The notes below the pieces were generated by a model. It was given only the letters and a program-made list of their open reading frames with translations. It made no database searches and was not told the origin of the DNA. The position numbers and the translations under genes were made by a program. This document shows positions 39,701 through 48,839 of a stretch of 64,000 bases of DNA, one piece after another (the stretch's first letter is position 1; every line of letters starts with the position of its first letter). The DNA lies in contig CALRXU020000003.1 of the NCBI GenBank assembly GCA_943372215.1, forward strand, positions 1 through 64,000, read 5' to 3'. This DNA comes from UBA6183 sp943372215. GTDB lineage: Bacteria; Bacteroidota; Bacteroidia; UKL13-3.

Positions 39701-42700
39701 GAAATAATGATTCGCTAATAGTAACATTGGCTGTGTTTGAAGTTGTGTTATTGTTGCAAGCATCGGTGATGTATACCGAATATGCTCCAGTATCGTTTAT
39801 GTTTGCATTTGTTATGCGCAACGTATCAGACGTAGTACCGCTAATGTTGGTTCCGTTGTTTAAATTGACTCCTCCTTTTTTCCATTGGTATTGTAAACCG
39901 GATCCACTGGCTTTTGTAAAAAGCATTAACGTATTACCACGACAAATACTGGTTGATTGTGGCTGAATAGCAATAGGAATATTAGAAAACACCTGCACTT
40001 TTATGGTATCAGAAAACAGGTTATAACAATTCTTAGAGATAACACATTGGTAGTTGCCGCTATCTGCTGTAGTAACATTACCAAAATTTAAGACACCTGT
40101 ATTGCTGCCTGTTATATTGCTTGTATTAGTTATTGCAGTTCCATTCTTATACCATTGGTAGGTAACTCCTGAACCTACCGCCTGAGCATTTAATGTTGCC
40201 GGAGTATTGTTACAAAAACCTATTAGTTGGTCAGATGCAAAGCCGAATCCCATGTTTTGTGCACTTCGGTTAATTTCATTTGCATTAAGCGATCTGTTAT
40301 AAATTTTAACTTCATCTATATTACCTTGAAAGAAATTATTCCAACCTGCAACTGTATTAGGCCACCCACCAAACATCGAACCCACAATCATATAAGTGCT
40401 CAACAAACTAACCGATGTGGTTGGTTGTGTAGCAATCTGTACACCATCTAAGTATAAATATTGCTCGGAAGCAGTAGCAACCAAAGCGGCATGGTGCCAT
40501 TGGTTATCGTTTACATCAACGGTTGATGCCATTGTAGTTACATTACCATTGTAAATTTTGCCTCTCAGCTTATTATCAGTTCCAATAAATAATAATGAGT
40601 GATACTCGCTGGTATTAGCTCCTGGGAGTTGATTACCATTACCGATGATTGCTCCTGTTGACTGATTAGCCTTAAACCAAGCCATAACTGTAAATGTACG
40701 TGACGTAGATGGCACCACATTAAGGTAGGTAACATGTGATGATGTTCCGTTAAACACCCCTGATGCATTTGGTGCATTATACTTATCTGTAGCGTAGGTT
40801 ATATTTGGAGCAGCGGTTGGTGTTCTTTTGTTGGCACTTGCATCAGCTACGGAAGCACTAAAGCGTAAGTGCAAACGCAGGCTATCTGTTAACGAATTTG
40901 GAACAGTAAGGCTAAGCTTGGCTGCATTGGTTTGACGTGGCAAACAAGTCAACCCGTTTGGAATGGCTTCTAATATGTAATTTCCTGTGTCAGCCGCAGT
41001 AACGGCTGTTACCCAAAGTACTCTTGCATTTACTCCTGTATATTTTGTACCATTGGTGATTGAAGCTCCATCCTTTTTCCACTGTAAACTGTATTGGGTA
41101 GTATCCGAATTTTCAAAATTTGCACTTAACCCTATATTATCAATACCATTACACGCAGATACTGGTGTTGGATGTGTTTTCACTTCAAATATTTTTTGTA
41201 AAGCAGCTATCTCCAGTAAATTCAGTTCACGATTGTATATTCTAACATCATCAATATTACCCATTGCAGGCTCCAAGTTGCCCGTTGCGCCTCCAATGCG
41301 TGTAAGTGCATTTGCTGCTAGGCTATTTAAAAATGAGCTATTGTCATTTAAAACCAATATACCATTTACATAAATTTTTTGGTTATTGCCCATTTTAGTT
41401 ATTACAATATGATGCCAAGCACCTAGTGTAATAGTTTGCGTAGAAGCAACAAACGTTCCAGCTGCATTGATGTACCCAAGCCTGTTTACATTGTTTATGG
41501 CAAGATGACGGACGTTGCCTGTATTGCCGCATAATAAAGTGCGAGTAGATGATGATGCAATGCCAAAAAACCACATTGAAACTGAAAGTGTATCGTTTGT
41601 AATAGATGGAAAAGATATTGAAGTACGACCACTTGCACCAACCATATCTGCACTTTGTCCGTTTGAATAACGGGTATTGCTGCTATAATTGATAGTGCCA
41701 CTTGCAACTATATTTCCAGCGGCATCAGTAATATTGGAATTGAATAAAAAGTTGCCCAACAAGTTTTGTGAAATTTGAATATTACCCATGAATAATTTAG
41801 AAGTATCGCTATCTAACATTGTACAATCGTTAAATGCCCTTAACACATAATTACCACTTTCAGTTAATTGGGCGTTGGTTATTACCAACGAGTCAGTAGT
41901 AACACCTGAAAACAATGCACCATTACTCAGTGCCGACCCATTTTTATACCATTGGTAACTTTGTGCACCGCTTACTTTTGTTTGAATAATAACATTACTA
42001 CCTAAACATCTGGTAATTTGCCTTTCGTCAGTAGTTTGTTGTGGCATTAAGTATAGTGACTGCATATTCTCATCCGTTAATGCAGCATCATAAATCCTCA
42101 AATCGTCTATTCTTCCAAGCAATCCTTCACTTGCTGTTGTACCTCCGATATAAGAAATTGTTGCACTTCCGGCAGTGAGCAAAGTGGCATTTTCATAAGC
42201 TTTTACACCATTAATATATACCGCACATTTGCTTCCATTTTTAACATATCCAATATGATACCAAGTATTGATATTGAATGTATAACCAAAATCGATAAAT
42301 GATGAGCCATTAAACATTCCCAATTTATTATCTGAAATTTGCAACTCGCGAGTTGTTGAACCTCCCCATATTAATGTTTGAGCAGCACTTGAAGTGTGAT
42401 AAACCCACATAGAAACAACATAATTTACCGATGAAATATTGGGGATATCAATATTGAGATTAGAGAATTGTTGGCTAATGGCTTTTAACGTATTTCCAAA
42501 TCTATCGGAAGAATAAGGAGTATTATTTGTAATAGCTGCAATTCCTGTATTATTATCCAGCGCATTTCCATCAAACTTATAGTATAAAACAGGATTAACT
42601 CCTACAACACCATTGTTTAACTTTGCTTTTATGCTATCGGTATTTATTGTAGTGCAACCATTTCGGCTCACACTTAAATGATAATAACCACTATCAGTAT

Positions 42701-44354
42701 TTTGGAAATTGGTAATGGATAATGAATCGGTATTTACACCAGCATATTTTGCACCATTATTAATAATAGCACCATTAAACCTCCATTGATAAGCCAAATT
42801 TGCACCAAAAACTTCTACTTTAATTCGAATTGGTTTCCCACTACAAACAATAGGATCAACAGGCAAACTCTTAGCTAAATAAGGACATACGGTATTGTAC
42901 TTAATTACAAATGCATCATATCCACCTGTGGCAGTTGAAACTGATGAATAACCTTGTGCGAATTCCGTTTCTATAGCACCTTGAAAATAACCTGCTACAT
43001 ATAAATTTTGCGCAGTATCAAAAGCTAACGCTAATATATTATCATTGGCATTGTTACTACCATAGCGATAAGCACAAAGACTGTTTCCTGAGGAATCGTA
43101 ACCCGCTAAAAATGCATCGTTGGTAGTTAAGGTAGTTGATGAATTAGTTAATGTGTTGCTAGTAGGATGACCTAAGTTTATGGAAGCTGAAGTGAAATAT
43201 CCTCCTATGTAAACATCCGAGTTTTTATTTAGCGCAAGTCGGTGTATTCTTTCGCTACCCGTATTACCAAATTGTCTGTGCCAAATTAAATTACCTGTAG
43301 TATCCATTTTTATCAATAAAGCGTCTTCACCACCTACAGAGTTAATAGTATTTGTACCTGCACCTAAATTTACATCAGTTGGCCCATTAATATATGCGGC
43401 CAAAAACAAATGTCCTGCGTCATTTATAGCCACATCCATAATATTTGTTACGCTATTCGATGACAATGACCATGCATTAATGAAAGTTCCCGCTGTATCT
43501 AGTTTTAGTATAAATCCATTGTCAACTCCGGTTGGTGCCGTTAAATTAAATGTGCCTGCACCTGAGTTAAAATCAACCGTTCCTTGAAAAGTACCAACTG
43601 CATAAACAAACCCATTTGAAACTACTATTTCTCTAACTTGATCTGAGCCTGTACTGCCAAATCCGTATACCCACCTTACCGTACGGTCGTCATTGTGTTT
43701 GACAATCATAGCTTGTTGGGTTCCGTTTCCTAGCAATGATACTGCTGGGGTGCGGCCAAAATTAAACTGAAAAAAGCTGGCATTAGTCATGTTAAACCAA
43801 CCTCCGCCATACACCATTCCTGCTTCATCACTAGTAACACAAAAAAAGTTATTTATGTTTATGCCGTTGCTTGAAGTATTGTTTGTTAAAGCGCCTGTTC
43901 CTGCATCAGCAGAAGATATCAATAAATTGGCATACGAAAAATTGGCAATACCAGTGTTTGTGCCACCTACGGCAAAAGGTTTTTTATTTGCGCCATAAGC
44001 CACCCCAAAATATGATTCGTTATTGTTGTTACTAAATCGTGAAGCCCAGTTAGCAGTTCCATTTTTGTCGTATTGCACCAAAAAACCATCGCTTGCCCCT
44101 GGGATGGGAAGTGTTTGTCCGCCAACATTAGCCGTACTAGTTCCGGTATATCTACCGCCAACCAATACCGTACCATCTGGATGCACAGCCATGTCATTTA
44201 AAATTTCATCACCGGTGTTGTTGCTTAGTTGCCTTTTCCAAATTTGTTTGATTTGAACCGTGTTTTGCGCATTGCTTCTTAAAATTGCACCCCATATCAT
44301 CAAAGCAATCAGAGTGATTCGTAGCATGTAATTCATAATTTTCTGTAATTTCAT
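36714..44354 (-). CDS. 2,546-aa secreted Ig-like / LamG-like protein with T9SS type A sorting domain
   Basis: Signal peptide MLRITLIALMIWGA...SNAQ after a short basic start, with Gln at +1. Residues about 35-520 form a beta-propeller-like region with repeats of the kind GDDIL/DGFLVQYD..GTANWA (SBBP type). Ig-like domains then alternate with four LamG/concanavalin-like domains, marked by SMWVYHT..., WYHIGYVKNGS, IDDLRIYD and IDEVKIYNRS. A run of about ten Ig-like repeats follows, with YQWYKNG/YQWQKNG and SGNYQ/TGNYQ motifs. The last 75 residues (MVVYPNPTQGMLTIEA to VRFTKQ) are a type A C-terminal sorting domain for T9SS export and attachment. Ligand is unknown; LamG folds often bind glycans. 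Confidence 0.93.
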   Translation of the reverse strand: MKLQKIMNYMLRITLIALMIWGAILRSNAQNTVQIKQIWKRQLSNNTGDEILNDMAVHPDGTVLVGGRYTGTSTANVGGQTLPIPGASDGFLVQYDKNGTANWASRFSNNNNESYFGVAYGANKKPFAVGGTNTGIANFSYANLLISSADAGTGALTNNTSSNGININNFFCVTSDEAGMVYGGGWFNMTNASFFQFNFGRTPAVSLLGNGTQQAMIVKHNDDRTVRWVYGFGSTGSDQVREIVVSNGFVYAVGTFQGTVDFNSGAGTFNLTAPTGVDNGFILKLDTAGTFINAWSLSSNSVTNIMDVAINDAGHLFLAAYINGPTDVNLGAGTNTINSVGGEDALLIKMDTTGNLIWHRQFGNTGSERIHRLALNKNSDVYIGGYFTSASINLGHPTSNTLTNSSTTLTTNDAFLAGYDSSGNSLCAYRYGSNNANDNILALAFDTAQNLYVAGYFQGAIETEFAQGYSSVSTATGGYDAFVIKYNTVCPYLAKSLPVDPIVCSGKPIRIKVEVFGANLAYQWRFNGAIINNGAKYAGVNTDSLSITNFQNTDSGYYHLSVSRNGCTTINTDSIKAKLNNGVVGVNPVLYYKFDGNALDNNTGIAAITNNTPYSSDRFGNTLKAISQQFSNLNIDIPNISSVNYVVSMWVYHTSSAAQTLIWGGSTTRELQISDNKLGMFNGSSFIDFGYTFNINTWYHIGYVKNGSKCAVYINGVKAYENATLLTAGSATISYIGGTTASEGLLGRIDDLRIYDAALTDENMQSLYLMPQQTTDERQITRCLGSNVIIQTKVSGAQSYQWYKNGSALSNGALFSGVTTDSLVITNAQLTESGNYVLRAFNDCTMLDSDTSKLFMGNIQISQNLLGNFLFNSNITDAAGNIVASGTINYSSNTRYSNGQSADMVGASGRTSISFPSITNDTLSVSMWFFGIASSSTRTLLCGNTGNVRHLAINNVNRLGYINAAGTFVASTQTITLGAWHHIVITKMGNNQKIYVNGILVLNDNSSFLNSLAANALTRIGGATGNLEPAMGNIDDVRIYNRELNLLEIAALQKIFEVKTHPTPVSACNGIDNIGLSANFENSDTTQYSLQWKKDGASITNGTKYTGVNARVLWVTAVTAADTGNYILEAIPNGLTCLPRQTNAAKLSLTVPNSLTDSLRLHLRFSASVADASANKRTPTAAPNITYATDKYNAPNASGVFNGTSSHVTYLNVVPSTSRTFTVMAWFKANQSTGAIIGNGNQLPGANTSEYHSLLFIGTDNKLRGKIYNGNVTTMASTVDVNDNQWHHAALVATASEQYLYLDGVQIATQPTTSVSLLSTYMIVGSMFGGWPNTVAGWNNFFQGNIDEVKIYNRSLNANEINRSAQNMGFGFASDQLIGFCNNTPATLNAQAVGSGVTYQWYKNGTAITNTSNITGSNTGVLNFGNVTTADSGNYQCVISKNCYNLFSDTIKVQVFSNIPIAIQPQSTSICRGNTLMLFTKASGSGLQYQWKKGGVNLNNGTNISGTTSDTLRITNANINDTGAYSVYITDACNNNTTSNTANVTISESLFPGANTTRVVYALNANANANNAALNGSPFGVSGAPNRFNVSNRALSFSRANSNRITLPQNLFASGNAAFTVSVWFKTSLANTTMGLIGTASSNPIANPTTGWSPILFINNAGKLSGKFYDGNGVAPQSFATVTDGNWHQAVLTGNGSTQSLYLDGAFVGMTSGTYSTSIVPFTVIGASYSTSNGWAGHANGWQYFNGELDDARFYTNSFTLAEVATHFNRIDISTQPAATVTACAGASSQTIGVTASGSNLFYEWYKNGIKLVNGTNVSGVTTNQITFNNIQSSDSGYYYVRIHNGCNYENSDSSRLMINNIPVITTEPMSQSSCVGGSIALSVGSSGLGLTYQWQKNGVNVSNGGNISGATSSILTVTSLSNADTMMYRCIVTNTCGTDTSNAVKISLGASLQILQQPISQSICENGSVILHALTNDPAANFTWQRNNTNIGSASNDSLTLSAFNQSLTGNYRVIINSACGVDTSNNAMLTLLTLPLITTQLKAVVGLCGSSPVNLSIAATGSGLSYQWQKGGVDITNATSATYIKNNPTIADTGNYQVIVRGACGSPLVSSISRVNISQPISITTQPIPSLAICTGNSSYVNLSITATGSILGYQWYKNGNPINNQTNVTGATGNNLQFLNSILGAGSYSCKVFGACDTVTSNTTVFGYKQPPAFLASLESKNVCSGGNISFKINTANATSFAWFINGNVQLLDVPNKLQGATTDSLTAIGITAADIGGNAATISVQISNGCPNQTIVSNTATLSIVDGITISQQSDTLLAICQNQSVLIYVNANTQATYVWKRNGVVIPNQTNDTLTFVPSQLDNGFYTCELSSQCGNITTAPVRLEVIALPSPVIAKVGNTLSTGLFTSYQWFKSGVAIANATQQSYNASESGLYRVRVTSSKGCESTSDEFDFIFTGINDLFTSTKRMVVYPNPTQGMLTIEADQVPLAAVAVVMDVTGKVIVTLPIQQQQVDVGTIASGVYLLKVTNMNQESAFVRFTKQ

Positions 44355-44592
44355 TGTCCGAAATTGCAGATACCTGTCTACTTATATTAACAAGAATTCA
44401 TCAAGGTACGTTTTCAATTCATATAGCTCATCTATTTAATTAGGCATAGAGATACATGACGTTTATGAATCCAAAACAGCAGTTGGTAAACTGCGTTTAT
44501 ATTAATGGTAGTTATTAGGTTTGGTTTGATGATTAATAGCAATAATTGTTTTGATACTAGAAAATGAACTCTTAATTTGCAGTGAACAACAT

Positions 44593-45354
44593 ATGAATAA
44601 GATATTTACTGCTGTTATTATTGATGATGAAGCTAAAGCCAGACGCATCATGGAAGTGCTCCTTACGGAGAACTGTCCTAATGTTAAAGTAGTTGCAGCA
44701 GCAGAAGATGTACTATCGGGTATCAAAGCCATTAATAACCATAAGCCTGATATTGTTTTTCTGGATATTGAAATGCCAGGCTATACGGGCTTTCAACTTC
44801 TTGATTTTTTTGATGAAATTACTTTTGATGTAATATTTGCCACAGCTTATAGCGAATATGCTGTACAGGCATTTAAAGTAAGTGCTGTTGATTATTTGCT
44901 TAAACCCATACAAATAGACCAACTACAATTAGCCGTTGATAAGGTGATAAAGCTAAACGGACATACTCAAACCAAAGAAAAATTAGTTACTTTAAAGGAG
45001 AATATTGAAAGCCGGGTGATTAAAAAAATTGCTTTACCAATGGCTCAAGGGTTAGTTTTTATTGCAACTTCGGATATTATTTATCTAGAAGCTGATGGCT
45101 CATACACCAATATTTTTATGGCTGATGGCACAAAGTTCTTAATCAGTAAAAAAATTAAAGAATTCGAAAACAACCTGAACCCTTCAAACGGTTTTTTCAG
45201 GATACACCGCTCCTACCTAATCAATATCACCCGAATTAAACAGTACGTTAAACAGGATGGTGGCCACATTGAAATGGAAAATGGTGCCATTGTTCACCTT
45301 TCGCGTGAACGTAAAGATGAATTTAACCAACTTATAGTAGCATACAAAATTTAG
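44593..45354 (+). CDS. LytTR-type response regulator
   Basis: A 253-aa cytoplasmic regulator. Receiver domain: acidic pair in VIIDDEAKA, phosphoacceptor Asp in VFLDIEMPGYTG and conserved Lys in DYLLKPIQ. LytTR DNA-binding domain: IIYLEADGSYTNIF, FFRIHRSYLINI and VHLSRERKDEF. The start is the ATG at 44593; 14 upstream codons in frame have no support. Such regulators pair with His_kinase sensors such as the one at 33587-36565, the only candidate in the window. Targets are unknown; the divergent giant surface gene at 36714-44354 is an obvious possibility, by position only. Confidence 0.94.
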   Translation: MNKIFTAVIIDDEAKARRIMEVLLTENCPNVKVVAAAEDVLSGIKAINNHKPDIVFLDIEMPGYTGFQLLDFFDEITFDVIFATAYSEYAVQAFKVSAVDYLLKPIQIDQLQLAVDKVIKLNGHTQTKEKLVTLKENIESRVIKKIALPMAQGLVFIATSDIIYLEADGSYTNIFMADGTKFLISKKIKEFENNLNPSNGFFRIHRSYLINITRIKQYVKQDGGHIEMENGAIVHLSRERKDEFNQLIVAYKI

Positions 45355-45443
45355 GCTGGTGCAGCTAATACTTTTTTAATCAAATCATTATACTGAATTA
45401 TCAATTAATCAGTGGCTTTTATTTATTATCAGCTTGGTTTGCT

Positions 45444-45451
45444 TATTTTTG
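45444..45451 (+). promoter_or_regulatory. -7 promoter box of aspS
   Basis: TATTTTTG, an exact TAnnTTTG match, ends 25 bases before the aspS ATG and leaves a leader of about 20 nt. No -33 TTG at the standard spacing. Confidence 0.55.
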
Positions 45452-45476
45452 CGCCAATTAGCTTTAATTATTTACC

Positions 45477-47228
45477 ATGCTCAGAACACATACTTGCGGA
45501 ACATTACGCATTGAACATATTAACCAAACAGTAGTTTTATGCGGTTGGGTGCAAAAAAGCCGTGATTTAGGAGGAATGACTTTTGTTGATTTAAGGGATC
45601 GCTATGGAATTACCCAACTCGCTTTTAATTTGGATACAGATGCTGAACTATGCATGAAGGCCAGAAAACTGGGCAGGGAATTTGTACTTCAAGTAACTGG
45701 AACAGTAAAGGAGCGGGAAAGTAAAAACAGCCAAATGGCCACGGGAGATATTGAAATTGTAGTTACTGCATTTAACATATTGAATGAATCCATCACCCCG
45801 CCTTTTACCATAGAGGAAAATACAGATGGAGGTGACGATTTGCGCATGAAATACCGTTACTTGGATTTGCGCAGGGCCAGTGTAAGGGCTAATTTACAAC
45901 TTCGACATAAAGTGGCCCAACAAACACGTGCTTTTTTGGATGCTCAGGATTTTATTGAAGTAGAAACCCCTGTACTGATCAAATCAACTCCAGAAGGAGC
46001 AAGGGATTTTGTGGTACCAAGCCGAATGAATCCTGGAGAGTTTTATGCCCTACCTCAATCGCCTCAAACGTTTAAACAGTTGTTGATGATAAGCGGTTTT
46101 GACCGATACTATCAGGTTGTAAAATGTTTTAGGGATGAAGATTTACGTGCTGACCGTCAACCTGAATTTACGCAAATAGATTGTGAAATGAGTTTTGTGG
46201 AGCAAGAGGACATTTTGAATATGTTTGAAGGATTGGTGAAACATTTGTTTAAACAAGTAAAAGGAATTGAAATAAACAATTTACCCCGAATGACTTATGC
46301 TGATGCCATGAAGTTTTATGGAAGTGATAAGCCTGATACCAGATTTGACATGAAGTTTGTGGAGGTGAATGAGGTGGTAAAGGGTAAAAACTTTCCAGTA
46401 TTTGATAATGCTGAATTGGTGGTTGGCATTTGCGCCAAAGGTTGTGCTGAGTATACCCGCAAACAGTTGGATGAACTGACTGATTTTGTAAAACGCCCAC
46501 AAATTGGTGCATCAGGATTGGTTTACGCGCGGGTTAATACAGATGGAACCATAAAATCATCAGTAGATAAATTTTATGATGAAGCTGCACTTAAACAATG
46601 GGCTGATAAATTTAACGCACAGCCAGGCGATTTAATTTTACTATTAGCTGGCCAAGCCGACAAAACCCGTAAGGCGTTAAACGAACTGCGTCTGGAAATG
46701 GGTACACGTTTAGGCTTAAGGGATAAAAATGTATTTAGCTGCTTATGGGTAATTGATTTTCCATTACTTGAGTTTAATGAAGAAGAAAATAGGCATTTTG
46801 CCATGCATCATCCATTTACATCACCAAAACCGGAGGACATAAACTTACTAAACGGTTTTGAAACCTTGGGTCAGGTGCGCGCAAACGCTTATGATATGGT
46901 AATTAATGGAGTGGAAGTTGGTGGAGGAAGTGTACGTATTTTTAACAAGGATTTACAGGCTCGTATGTTTGAAGTACTCGGGTTTTCTGATGAAGAAGCA
47001 CAACATCAATTTGGCTTTTTAATGAATGCATTTCAATATGGTGCACCACCACACGCTGGCATTGCTTTTGGCTTTGATCGTTTGTGCTCTCTATTTGGTG
47101 GTGCAGATTCTATTCGTGATTTTATTGCCTTCCCTAAAAACAATAGTGGCCGCGATATCATGATTGATGCGCCAAGCACCATTGATGAAAAGCAAATGAA
47201 GGAATTAAACATAAAAACCACACTATAA
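45477..47228 (+). CDS. aspS: Aspartyl-tRNA synthetase (bacterial type)
   Basis: A 583-aa class II synthetase that charges tRNA-Asp. The N-terminal OB-fold anticodon-binding domain begins MLRTHTCGTLR with VVLCGWVQKSRDLGG. The catalytic domain has RYLDLR, FIEVETPVL, LPQSPQTFKQLLM, CFRDEDLRADRQPEFTQ and motif 3 GIAFGFDRL. The bacterial GAD insertion is present in the middle. Full length. It stands alone after the LytTR regulator, 122 bases away. Confidence 0.97.
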   Translation: MLRTHTCGTLRIEHINQTVVLCGWVQKSRDLGGMTFVDLRDRYGITQLAFNLDTDAELCMKARKLGREFVLQVTGTVKERESKNSQMATGDIEIVVTAFNILNESITPPFTIEENTDGGDDLRMKYRYLDLRRASVRANLQLRHKVAQQTRAFLDAQDFIEVETPVLIKSTPEGARDFVVPSRMNPGEFYALPQSPQTFKQLLMISGFDRYYQVVKCFRDEDLRADRQPEFTQIDCEMSFVEQEDILNMFEGLVKHLFKQVKGIEINNLPRMTYADAMKFYGSDKPDTRFDMKFVEVNEVVKGKNFPVFDNAELVVGICAKGCAEYTRKQLDELTDFVKRPQIGASGLVYARVNTDGTIKSSVDKFYDEAALKQWADKFNAQPGDLILLLAGQADKTRKALNELRLEMGTRLGLRDKNVFSCLWVIDFPLLEFNEEENRHFAMHHPFTSPKPEDINLLNGFETLGQVRANAYDMVINGVEVGGGSVRIFNKDLQARMFEVLGFSDEEAQHQFGFLMNAFQYGAPPHAGIAFGFDRLCSLFGGADSIRDFIAFPKNNSGRDIMIDAPSTIDEKQMKELNIKTTL

Positions 47229-47234
47229 AACATT

Positions 47235-47257
47235 GGTTGATTTAGCCAACCTTTGTT
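47235..47257 (+). terminator. Weak hairpin after aspS
   Basis: GGTTG - 7 nt - CAACC followed by TTTGTTT, six bases after the aspS stop. The stem is short, so confidence is modest. Confidence 0.4.
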
Positions 47258-47375
47258 TAGAATATCATCCTTAAGATTAAGACACATACCGCAGCACCAG
47301 AGAAAATAAAAAACATCCAATTTAAAACCAGTGATTTTACACTTGTCTTATTATCAATAAATTATAAACAATTTT

Positions 47376-47412
47376 TTTGTCAAATACGGAATCCAATTCC
47401 GTATTTGACAAA
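47376..47412. repeat. Palindrome copy 1, upstream of the DUF4143-type ATPase gene
   Basis: A perfect 17-bp inverted repeat, TTTGTCAAATACGGAAT - cca - ATTCCGTATTTGACAAA. It is 18 bases before the ATPase ATG and overlaps the place where a -33 element should be. The same sequence recurs at 48607-48649. Confidence 0.95.
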
Positions 47413-47418
47413 TTTGGT

Positions 47419-47426
47419 TAGCTTTG
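47419..47426 (+). promoter_or_regulatory. -7 promoter box of the ATPase gene
   Basis: TAGCTTTG, an exact TAnnTTTG match that ends 4 bases before the ATG, so the transcript could be leaderless. Its -33 region would fall inside palindrome copy 1, which suggests that the palindrome can act as an operator. Confidence 0.5.
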
Positions 47427-47430
47427 TAGG

Positions 47431-48591
47431 ATGATACAAAGAGCAGCAACCAATAAAATAAAACAACTGGCAAAAAAATTTCCGGCTGTGGGTTTATTGG
47501 GTCCAAGGCAATCGGGTAAAACCACTTTGGCTAAAGAGCTATTTCCTAAAAAGCCCTATATCAGTTTCGAAAATCAAGATAACGTATTGTTGGCTACTAA
47601 AGACCCCAGAGCATTTCTTAGTCAGTATAAAACGGGTGCCATATTTGATGAAATACAGCGTGTCCCTCAGCTCTTATCTTACATGCAAGGCGTTATTGAT
47701 GACCAACCTAATAAAGTAGGATTGTTTATCATCACGGGTTCTCAAAATTTATTGTTGCTTGAAAGTATTTCGCAAACATTGGCTGGGCGTATTGCCTTTA
47801 TACACCTGCTTCCGTTTAGTTATAAAGAATTAGAAGACAGTAAATACGGAAAACAAAGTTTAAACAAGTTAATTTTAAACGGAGGATACCCACGTTTATA
47901 TGATAGAAAAATAAAACCCACTGATTATTATCCAAACTATCTGCTAACTTATGTAGAAAGAGATGTGCGGCAAATCAAAAACATTGCTAATCTTGGTCTT
48001 TTTCAACGATTCTTAAAAATATGTGCAACAAGGGTTGGTCAAGAAGTTAATTATACTTCTATTAGTAATGATACAGGTGTAGATCAAAAAACCATTATTA
48101 GTTGGTTTGGTATTTTAGAAGCGAGTTTTATTGCCTTTAGGTTACAACCGTTTTATAACAACCTTGGTAAAAGGTTAACACAAATGCCAAAACTATATTT
48201 CTTTGATACAGGTTTATGTTGTTCGTTATTAGAATTAGAAACTGAATCACATGTAAATACTCATCCACTTAGGGGTGCTTTGTTTGAAAACTTAATCATC
48301 TTGGAATTACTAAAAACTAGATTTAACAATGGTCAACGTGGTAATTTATTCTATTGGAGAGACCGATCTGGAAACGAAATTGATGTTTTAATTGACCAAT
48401 CGTCTCAGGTAATTCCTGTAGAAATTAAAACCGCTGCAACTTTTAGTACCGATTATTTAAAAGGTATTAACTACTGGAAAAAGATAAATAAGGCTACTAA
48501 AAAAGCATATGTAATTTACACTGGAAAATCCTCGGCTATTGACAATACTAATATACTTAATTGGAATGATATTGGGATGATTAAAAACTAG
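47431..48591 (+). CDS. AAA/DUF4143 ATPase with PD-(D/E)XK-like C-terminal motif, palindrome-bounded
   Basis: A 386-aa protein of the large ATP-binding AAA + DUF4143 family. Walker A GLLGPRQSGKTTLAKELF (about residues 23-40), Walker B AIFDEIQRV, sensor-like FIITGSQNLLLL, then LAGRIAFIHLLPFSY. A winged-helix-like middle (YTSISNDTGVDQKTIISWF) is followed by YFFDTGLCC and a nuclease-like end: ALFENLIILELL, YWRDRSGNEIDVLID and PVEIKTA, which fits D...ExK spacing. Members occur in many genomes in variable copy number; their role is not established. The gene is framed by two near-identical palindromes (47376-47412 and 48607-48649), and neither neighbouring gene is related. Confidence 0.93.
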   Translation: MIQRAATNKIKQLAKKFPAVGLLGPRQSGKTTLAKELFPKKPYISFENQDNVLLATKDPRAFLSQYKTGAIFDEIQRVPQLLSYMQGVIDDQPNKVGLFIITGSQNLLLLESISQTLAGRIAFIHLLPFSYKELEDSKYGKQSLNKLILNGGYPRLYDRKIKPTDYYPNYLLTYVERDVRQIKNIANLGLFQRFLKICATRVGQEVNYTSISNDTGVDQKTIISWFGILEASFIAFRLQPFYNNLGKRLTQMPKLYFFDTGLCCSLLELETESHVNTHPLRGALFENLIILELLKTRFNNGQRGNLFYWRDRSGNEIDVLIDQSSQVIPVEIKTAATFSTDYLKGINYWKKINKATKKAYVIYTGKSSAIDNTNILNWNDIGMIKN

Positions 48592-48606
48592 TTTTATCGA
48601 ATTTAT

Positions 48607-48649
48607 TAATTTGTCAAATACGGAATCTGATTCCGTATTTGACAAATTA
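48607..48649. repeat. Palindrome copy 2, downstream of the ATPase gene
   Basis: A 20-bp inverted repeat containing the same 17-base arms as copy 1 (AATTTGTCAAATACGGAAT - ctg - ATTCCGTATTTGACAAATT plus one more pair). Only the 3-nt centre and the outermost bases differ from copy 1. It starts 15 bases after the ATPase stop; it could also terminate that transcript. Confidence 0.95.
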
Positions 48650-48839
48650 TATAAACTTTAATTATTTTCATATTTAAGAGCTAATACACCATTCGACTTA
48701 GCAAAAACATCTATTAATAAATTGCTGAATAACCTTTAAGATCCAATTTTCACAATTTAAACAGGTCTAGTTTATCCTAATTTTATGATGAGCGATTATC
48801 AATCTTTTATTTATTCGAATAATTAACGTTTATAGAAAA

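Noticed and set aside
47033..47320. 95-codon minus-strand frame over the end of aspS
   Set aside because: It overlaps the conserved motif 3 region of aspS and has no recognisable domain.
47376..48649. Classical insertion sequence around the ATPase gene
   Set aside because: No transposase motif (DDE or HUH), and the ends are self-palindromes, not ordinary terminal inverted repeats. No clear target-site duplication could be established by eye.
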